Below are positions 59,426 through 64,000 of a stretch of DNA of 64,000 bases, piece by piece. Each line of letters begins with the position of its first letter. Positions within the stretch are counted from its first letter, which is position 1. The notes under the pieces were generated by a model that was given only the letters and a program-made list of their open reading frames with translations, had not been told where the DNA came from and did not search any database. The position numbers were made by a program, and so were the translations under genes. The DNA comes from GCA-2731375 sp964344935 (GTDB taxonomy: Bacteria; Pseudomonadota; Alphaproteobacteria; GCA-2731375). Location: contig CAYFPL010000004.1 of NCBI GenBank assembly GCA_964344935.1, positions 310,001 through 374,000 of the forward strand, given 5' to 3'.

Positions 59426-61532
59426 GCTGGATTTGGTGGATGGCCAGACAAATGTAGCGTCCAAGTGGGCAAATTGGCTGACCTCCCGATGGCCGGCCTT
59501 GCTTCTTTTGCTCGTTGTCTTGCCCCAGCCCTGGGCTATTCCCGGCGCCCGCCTGGCGCTCTCGAACAGCGTCTTTGATTTTTATCAGCAACTCCGCCCA
59601 AGAGAAGTGGAGCGTTTACCCGTCGCCATCGTCGACATTGACGAGGATAGTTTGAAAGCCATCGGCCAGTGGCCTTGGCCGCGCATTGAACTGGCGACAT
59701 TAGCGGAAAAGGCCGCGGCCGCTGGCGCCTTGGCGATCGGATTGGATATTCTGATGCCCGAGGCGGATCGATTTAGTCCGGCGAAACTGGTCGCGCGGTA
59801 TCCCGATTTGGATGAACCGACCCGGCAGAAGTTGGCGGCCTTGCCGAACAATGACGACCTAATGGCTCTGCGCATTTTCGCGCTGCCGGTTGTCGTGGGT
59901 CGGGCCGGCCTGCATTTGCCAAACACCAAAAAACCGAAGAACCCGACCACCATCCAGGTGGAGGGACCGCCGCCTCATGACAAGCTGTTGAGCTTCAATG
60001 GCCATCTGGCGAACGTGCCCAGTATCGATGCCGCCGCTCAAGGACACGGGTTCCTGAATAGCGATCCCGGCCCCGACGGTGCCATTCGCTCGGTCCCCGC
60101 CGTGGTCCAGGTGGCGGGCGAAATCTATCCCAGCTTGGCGGTGGAGATGTTGCGGCTGGCTCTTGGTCTGCCATCTGTTGTGCTCGAAACCGATGCCGAA
60201 GGGGTTCGCGGCATTCATGTCGGCCAGTCGTTCGTTCCGCTGGACTCGGACGGCAAGGTTCGCATGCACTTCTCGCCGTCCGATCCGCGGCGCTGGGTAT
60301 CGGCCCTGGAATTGATGAACGACGAACTGGATCCGAGGATTTTCGAGAATCAATTGGTTCTGATCGGCGCCACCGCCCTGGGCCTGCGTGATGCGCCGCC
60401 AACGCCGGTTTCCAAGCGCATGGATGGCATAGAAGTTCAGGCGCAGATGATCGAGAACATGTTGATGGGGACGAGGCTGCTGCGCCCAGCTTGGACAACG
60501 AAGGCGGAAGTTGCGCTGTTGCTGCTGTTGGGCGGGATTCTTGTCCTGGCCGGGCGGGACGCGCCGCCCTGGCTGTTGGCGTTACTGTACGCAATTCCGG
60601 CAGTGGCAGCGGCGGTCGGTACCTTTTATCTTTTTACTCAGACGCGGCTGCTGCTAGATCCTGGTCCCGCGGTTCTGGCCAGCACTGTGGTTGCGGCCTT
60701 TCTTTTGACCACTGGCTATGCCCAGGCGAACCGTCGCCGCAAGGCTCTGAATAGGGCTTTGGAACTGGAGCGGCTTGAAACGGCGCGCATGAGTGGTGAG
60801 TTGGGCGCGGCACGGGAAATCCAGCTTGGCATTCTTCCTGATCCAAAGTTAATCAGTGGCAAGCCGGATAACATGGATTTCCACGCCCTGCTGGAAGCGG
60901 CCCGCGAGGTGGGCGGTGATCTCTACGATGCTTTCATGGTTGATGAGAACCGCTTCTTTTTCATGATCGGCGACGTCTCGGGCAAGGGCGTAGGGGCATC
61001 TCTGTTCATGGCATTGTCGAAGGCGCTGTATAAGAGTGCCGCCCTACGCGGCGAGGGTAACTTGTCGCAAATCGTCGGTGTGGCTAGCAACGAGATCGCC
61101 CGTGAAAACCCCGCCATGTTGTTCGTCACGGCGGTGGCGGGTCTGTTCGACGCGTCCACAGGTCGGTTGCAGTTCTGCAACGCCGGCCATGACGCGCCGT
61201 TGCTGAAGGGCAAAGACGGTGCGGTTCGCCCCCTGGAATCTGTCGGCGGCCCGCCACTTTGCGTGCTGGATGATTTTCCCTATCCCATCGAAGAGGTCTA
61301 TCTGCAACCCGGCGAATTCCTTGTTCTATTCACCGATGGCGTAACGGAAGCCCAAGGTCTGGACGAAATCCTGTTCGGGACCCAGCGGATCACCGATTTT
61401 CTGGAGAACTGTCAACCCAGTATGAGTATGGAGGAAGTTTGTAACGGCCTGCATAGCGAGGTTCAGGAATTTACCGGCGGCCAGCCGCCATTCGATGACG
61501 TCGCGATCATCGCCCTGCGCTATTTGGGATAA
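59400..61532 (+). CDS. CHASE2-sensor PP2C phosphatase (RsbU-like)
   Basis: A protein of about 710 residues. A first helix (about 31-50) leads to a periplasmic CHASE2 domain (about 50-340, with PVAIVDIDEDSLKAIGQWPWPR). Three helices (about 355-430) and a short helical linker follow. The C-terminal PP2C/SpoIIE domain (about 475-708) carries GGDLYDAF, GDVSGKGVGASL, FTDGVTEAQ and DDVAII, so metal residues are intact. It should dephosphorylate the STAS protein encoded two genes earlier. The start is uncertain: ATG 59385, ATG 59400 or GTG 59436. Confidence 0.9.
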   Translation: MTAWKLSSRLDLVDGQTNVASKWANWLTSRWPALLLLLVVLPQPWAIPGARLALSNSVFDFYQQLRPREVERLPVAIVDIDEDSLKAIGQWPWPRIELATLAEKAAAAGALAIGLDILMPEADRFSPAKLVARYPDLDEPTRQKLAALPNNDDLMALRIFALPVVVGRAGLHLPNTKKPKNPTTIQVEGPPPHDKLLSFNGHLANVPSIDAAAQGHGFLNSDPGPDGAIRSVPAVVQVAGEIYPSLAVEMLRLALGLPSVVLETDAEGVRGIHVGQSFVPLDSDGKVRMHFSPSDPRRWVSALELMNDELDPRIFENQLVLIGATALGLRDAPPTPVSKRMDGIEVQAQMIENMLMGTRLLRPAWTTKAEVALLLLLGGILVLAGRDAPPWLLALLYAIPAVAAAVGTFYLFTQTRLLLDPGPAVLASTVVAAFLLTTGYAQANRRRKALNRALELERLETARMSGELGAAREIQLGILPDPKLISGKPDNMDFHALLEAAREVGGDLYDAFMVDENRFFFMIGDVSGKGVGASLFMALSKALYKSAALRGEGNLSQIVGVASNEIARENPAMLFVTAVAGLFDASTGRLQFCNAGHDAPLLKGKDGAVRPLESVGGPPLCVLDDFPYPIEEVYLQPGEFLVLFTDGVTEAQGLDEILFGTQRITDFLENCQPSMSMEEVCNGLHSEVQEFTGGQPPFDDVAIIALRYLG

Positions 61533-61573
61533 TGTTTCCTCAGGCAAGTGCCACCGACGGCCGAATGGAAGTC

Positions 61574-62014
61574 CTATTGCTCCTGTTCGGCCTCTTCCAC
61601 CTTGACCAGGAATTTCGTTCCCCGCACACCGAGTATTGAGGACGGCGTCCGCACTTTCATAGCGTCGGGGCGGAATTTGGCGATATCGCCGGAAACGATC
61701 GCCAAGGTGCCGCGGCTGACCTTGGAGATGAACAAACCCTTTTTCTTCTTCGCGTCGAACCTATAGCGGGTCAGGACGATCCGGCTGTTAGGTCCGGCGG
61801 CAAAGCGGGTATTGTCCTTGAAAGTAACGCCGATACGGCCATCATCGCCCGTAACCAGAACGTCGGTGGCTTCGATCGGAAGGTCTTCCTGGGCGGCGAT
61901 GGTCTGGCCGCCACGTACGACTGACGCATCGCCCGTGGCAAGCTTGATGATGCCGATATCCGCCCAGGCGGATATGGGAAACAGCAAGAGCACTAATAGT
62001 GCAATCCAACGCAT
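61574..62014 (-). CDS. FecR-domain periplasmic protein (copy 1)
   Basis: A 146-residue exported protein (signal LALLVLLLFPISAWA-like: WIALLVLLLFPISAWADIG). The FecR beta-domain is visible as GDASVVRGGQ, DGRIGVTFKDNTRFAAGPNS and the end RTPSSILGVRGTKFLVKVE. A Glu-rich tail follows. It is a clear paralogue of the protein at 62767-63192 (same order of motifs and similar length). GGGGAG precedes ATG 62014. It is convergent with the CHASE2-PP2C gene. Confidence 0.87.
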   Translation of the reverse strand: MRWIALLVLLLFPISAWADIGIIKLATGDASVVRGGQTIAAQEDLPIEATDVLVTGDDGRIGVTFKDNTRFAAGPNSRIVLTRYRFDAKKKKGLFISKVSRGTLAIVSGDIAKFRPDAMKVRTPSSILGVRGTKFLVKVEEAEQEQ

Positions 62015-62149
62015 GTTCGCTCCCCGGTGTTACGGCCACCTTTGAGGATCACTACCTGAAAGTCAATTCCTATCAGCCGCCACATGGGGTGATGGCCGTC
62101 ACTGTTTGGCCAGAAATCCGGTTAAAGCACCGGAAAATGTGCCCCATGG

Positions 62150-62752
62150 CTAGCGGACGATAACCTCGACCCGCCGATTTCGTGGTTCTGCCGTCTCGTC
62201 GGGAGTTTGTACCAGCAACTCCCGTTCGCCCCGGCCCGCAGCCCAGACAAAGGAAGCCTTGAGCCCGCGGTCGAGGAGCATTTTTCGCACGGCCTCCGCC
62301 CGCTTGACGGCAAGTTTGTCATTGTCCGCGCGATAGCCGACGGTGTCGGTGTGTCCCGTAACCAAGACCTCGACCGCTTCCCGGCTCGCCACCTCGTCGA
62401 ACAACCTGACCAGTTCGGGCTGGCTATCGGGCGCCACTCGGGTGCTGGCGGTCTCGAAATACAGGATGAATCGCAGCGACAGTTTTGGCAAATGGTCCAG
62501 CTCTGGGCCGAACTCCTTTCGCACTTCGTCTTCGCTAATCAAGGCGGTGACCTTGCCGCCCAGCCGATCGACCCGGATGATCTGGTTCGCCTTGTCTATG
62601 ACGATGGCCTTGCCGGAGCCGCTGATATCCCGCACAGCCAGGACACCGACGGTGTTGTCGTCGTCAGGCAGCAGGACGTGAGCCTCGCGGGCACCGCAGG
62701 CGCCAAGCCCCAAAGAGATCGCAATGAGCAAGAGTGCAAGCCAACGCGCCAT
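62150..62752 (-). CDS. OmpA-family lipoprotein
   Basis: A 200-residue lipoprotein (lipobox LGAC near residue 19, in ISLGLGACGAREA). The middle part (about 25-85) is unassigned. The C-terminal OmpA domain binds peptidoglycan: ILYFETASTRVAPDS, VTGHTDTVGYRADNDKLAVKRAEAV and RNRRVEVIVR. Anchors the outer membrane to the wall. It stands between two FecR-domain genes on the same strand, and FecR-OmpA-FecR may form one envelope module. Confidence 0.9.
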   Translation of the reverse strand: MARWLALLLIAISLGLGACGAREAHVLLPDDDNTVGVLAVRDISGSGKAIVIDKANQIIRVDRLGGKVTALISEDEVRKEFGPELDHLPKLSLRFILYFETASTRVAPDSQPELVRLFDEVASREAVEVLVTGHTDTVGYRADNDKLAVKRAEAVRKMLLDRGLKASFVWAAGRGERELLVQTPDETAEPRNRRVEVIVR

Positions 62753-62766
62753 CGATTGACCTCCCC

Positions 62767-63192
62767 CTACGGTTCCACTCTGACGACAAACTTGGTGCCG
62801 CGAACGCCAAGGATCGAAGATGGGGTCCGCACCCGCATGGCCTCGGGCCGCTGTCTGGCAATGTTCCCCGACACGATCGCCAAAGTGCCGCGGTCGACCG
62901 TGGTGACGAACTCGCCCTCATGGGTCGTCGAATCGAAATCGAAGGTCGTTACCTCAATGCGGCTGTTGGGTCCGGCCGAAAATCGGGAATTGTCCTTGAA
63001 GGTAATGCCGATGCGACCGTCCTTGCCTGTGACGATGGTGTCCGTCGTCTCGATCAACTGTCCCGCCTTGGCAGACATGGTCTCGCCGGCGCGGACCAGT
63101 GAAACATCGCCGAGCACTAGTTTGATTTGACCAATCTCGGCCCATGCCAAAGCCGGCAACACGAAAACAAATAGCGCCAAAATCCAGCGCAT
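62767..63192 (-). CDS. FecR-domain periplasmic protein (copy 2)
   Basis: A 141-residue exported protein (signal MRWILALFVFVLPALAWAE). It shares GDVSLVRAGETMSA, DGRIGITFKDNSRFSAGPNS, RGTLAIVSGNIA and SSILGVRGTKFVV with the FecR copy at 61574-62014. GGAGGGGG precedes ATG 63192. It is the first gene of the three in transcription order. The small size and lack of a partner sigma/anti-sigma show it is not a classical iron sensor. Confidence 0.87.
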   Translation of the reverse strand: MRWILALFVFVLPALAWAEIGQIKLVLGDVSLVRAGETMSAKAGQLIETTDTIVTGKDGRIGITFKDNSRFSAGPNSRIEVTTFDFDSTTHEGEFVTTVDRGTLAIVSGNIARQRPEAMRVRTPSSILGVRGTKFVVRVEP

Positions 63193-63274
63193 GACCCCCT
63201 CCAAGCCCATTTCGCCTTCAGGGAACTGAAATCGGCGAAGGTTGTCAATCCCGTTGCCGCGTCCCGATTGTCGT

Positions 63275-64000
63275 CTAGCTCGTAATCAGGCCGCCGTCCA
63301 CATTGTAGGCCTGACCGGTGATGTTGCGTGCGCCGGGGGAAGCGAGGAAGACGGCCATGGCCGCTATGTCGGCGGGCTCGTTTACGCGCCGCAATGGAAT
63401 GGGCTTAGCCGCCCGGGCCTCGGCATCCTCGACACTGATGCCTTCGGATTCTGCCATGGTGGCAATGATCTGTTCCAATAGTGCGGTGCGCGTAACGCCT
63501 GGACAGATGGCATTGACGGTGATGTTATGGCGGGCCAATTGCTGGGCTGCTGTCCGTGTCAGGGCAATGACGGCGCCTTTCGACGCGGCATAGGCCGCAT
63601 TCGAAGTACCGGGATAACCGCGTCCGGCAATGGAGGCGATATTTATGATGCAGCCGCCGCCCCCTTCGATCATGCGTCGTGCCGCCCCTTGCAGGCAAAA
63701 GAACACGCCTTTGGCGTTGACCCGGTGAATACGATCCCAATCCGACTCCGTCAGCTCCATGATGTAGGCCTTTCGGGTGACGCCGGCATTATTCACGATG
63801 ACATCCAGACGCCCGAACCGTTCCATGGCACCGTCGAGCATGCTTTCGATCTGGCCGGTATCGCCCACGTCGGCCTTCAGGGCCAGAGTTTCGCCGCCTT
63901 TTTCAGCAGCGGCGGAGGCGCTAACGTGGGCGGCATCCCCGTCGATATCAGCGCAAATTACCTTGGCACCGGACTCTGCAAAGGCAAGGGCAATGCCGGC
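63275..64000 (-). CDS. SDR family oxidoreductase (5' end outside window)
   Basis: A short-chain dehydrogenase running off the right edge: the frame stays open to base 64000 with AGIALAFAESGAKVICADID, which matches the residues after the first glycine motif. Seen: VNNAGVTRK, SIAGRGYPGTSNAAYAASKGA with catalytic Tyr and Lys, and NVDGGLITS at the end. The missing part is only the first 20 or so residues. A FabG-like enzyme; substrate unknown. The gap to the FecR gene is about 80 bases. Confidence 0.9.
   Translation of the reverse strand, partial: AGIALAFAESGAKVICADIDGDAAHVSASAAAEKGGETLALKADVGDTGQIESMLDGAMERFGRLDVIVNNAGVTRKAYIMELTESDWDRIHRVNAKGVFFCLQGAARRMIEGGGGCIINIASIAGRGYPGTSNAAYAASKGAVIALTRTAAQQLARHNITVNAICPGVTRTALLEQIIATMAESEGISVEDAEARAAKPIPLRRVNEPADIAAMAVFLASPGARNITGQAYNVDGGLITS

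Noticed and set aside
62080..62155. An imperfect hairpin near the end of the OmpA gene
   Set aside because: The arms are interrupted and the loop is large, without a T-run; not convincing as a terminator.
1..64000. CRISPR arrays, tRNA, rRNA and insertion sequences
   Set aside because: No regular direct repeats, cloverleaf-like sequence or transposase was noticed by reading; a dedicated scan could still find a degenerate element.

Overview
The window is a high-GC chromosomal segment (about 60% by eye) packed with genes. It most resembles a free-living, respiratory alphaproteobacterium of the Rhodospirillales type. The reasons are an Aap-type general L-amino-acid transporter, several CoA-linked degradation enzymes, class III adenylate cyclase/TolB/TPR and BTAD regulators, CHASE2-PP2C signalling, and many FAD/NAD-type oxidoreductases. 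No rRNA, tRNA, CRISPR array, phage or transposase gene was recognised. This placement is inferred from gene content, not from a marker gene.

Layout. 1-5.8 kb: acyl-CoA metabolism (CoA-transferase cut by the window edge, SDR, two enoyl-CoA hydratases) with MBL-fold, GFA and EthD proteins; two compact palindromic repeat elements lie here. 5.9-11.8 kb: an amidohydrolase of the carbamoylase family, then an adenylate cyclase-TolB-TPR protein, a YHS protein, a membrane-anchored BTAD regulator and a YkgJ protein. 11.8-21.5 kb: an MFS exporter, unknown proteins, an aldo/keto reductase, an esterase, an SDR, and a four-gene run (epimerase-like, two GNATs, a small barrel protein). 21.5-23 kb: an AT-rich island with two unknown membrane/secreted proteins. 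23-24.4 kb: a beta-lactamase-fold hydrolase.

24.4-36.8 kb: the most interesting metabolic region. A TetR regulator sits between a divergent NMT1/THI5-like binding protein and an eleven-gene run: 2OG dioxygenase, DapA-like lyase, ABC permease and ATPase, Gfo/Idh/MocA dehydrogenase, DUF993, second Gfo/Idh/MocA, isomerase/epimerase, enolase-superfamily enzyme, second isomerase/epimerase, HpcH/HpaI aldolase. Many of these genes overlap by 4-8 bases. A matching 16-bp inverted repeat lies in front of both transcription units. This looks like a regulated uptake-and-degradation system for an unidentified, probably sugar-acid-like or cyclic polyol-like compound.

37-51 kb: molybdate transport modABC downstream of metC; the aapJQMP operon; then a reverse-strand run of GNAT, sseA, an alanyl-tRNA editing protein, cysK, a NUDIX hydrolase and an NhaP-type antiporter. 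51-64 kb: envelope and signalling genes: a Sel1-repeat periplasmic protein, a histidine-kinase-like protein that has lost its phosphoacceptor His, a 40-residue membrane peptide, a GT87-like membrane protein, a PAS/degenerate-GGDEF/EAL protein, a STAS protein, an MBL-fold protein, a CHASE2-PP2C phosphatase, and a FecR-OmpA-FecR trio. The window ends inside an SDR gene.
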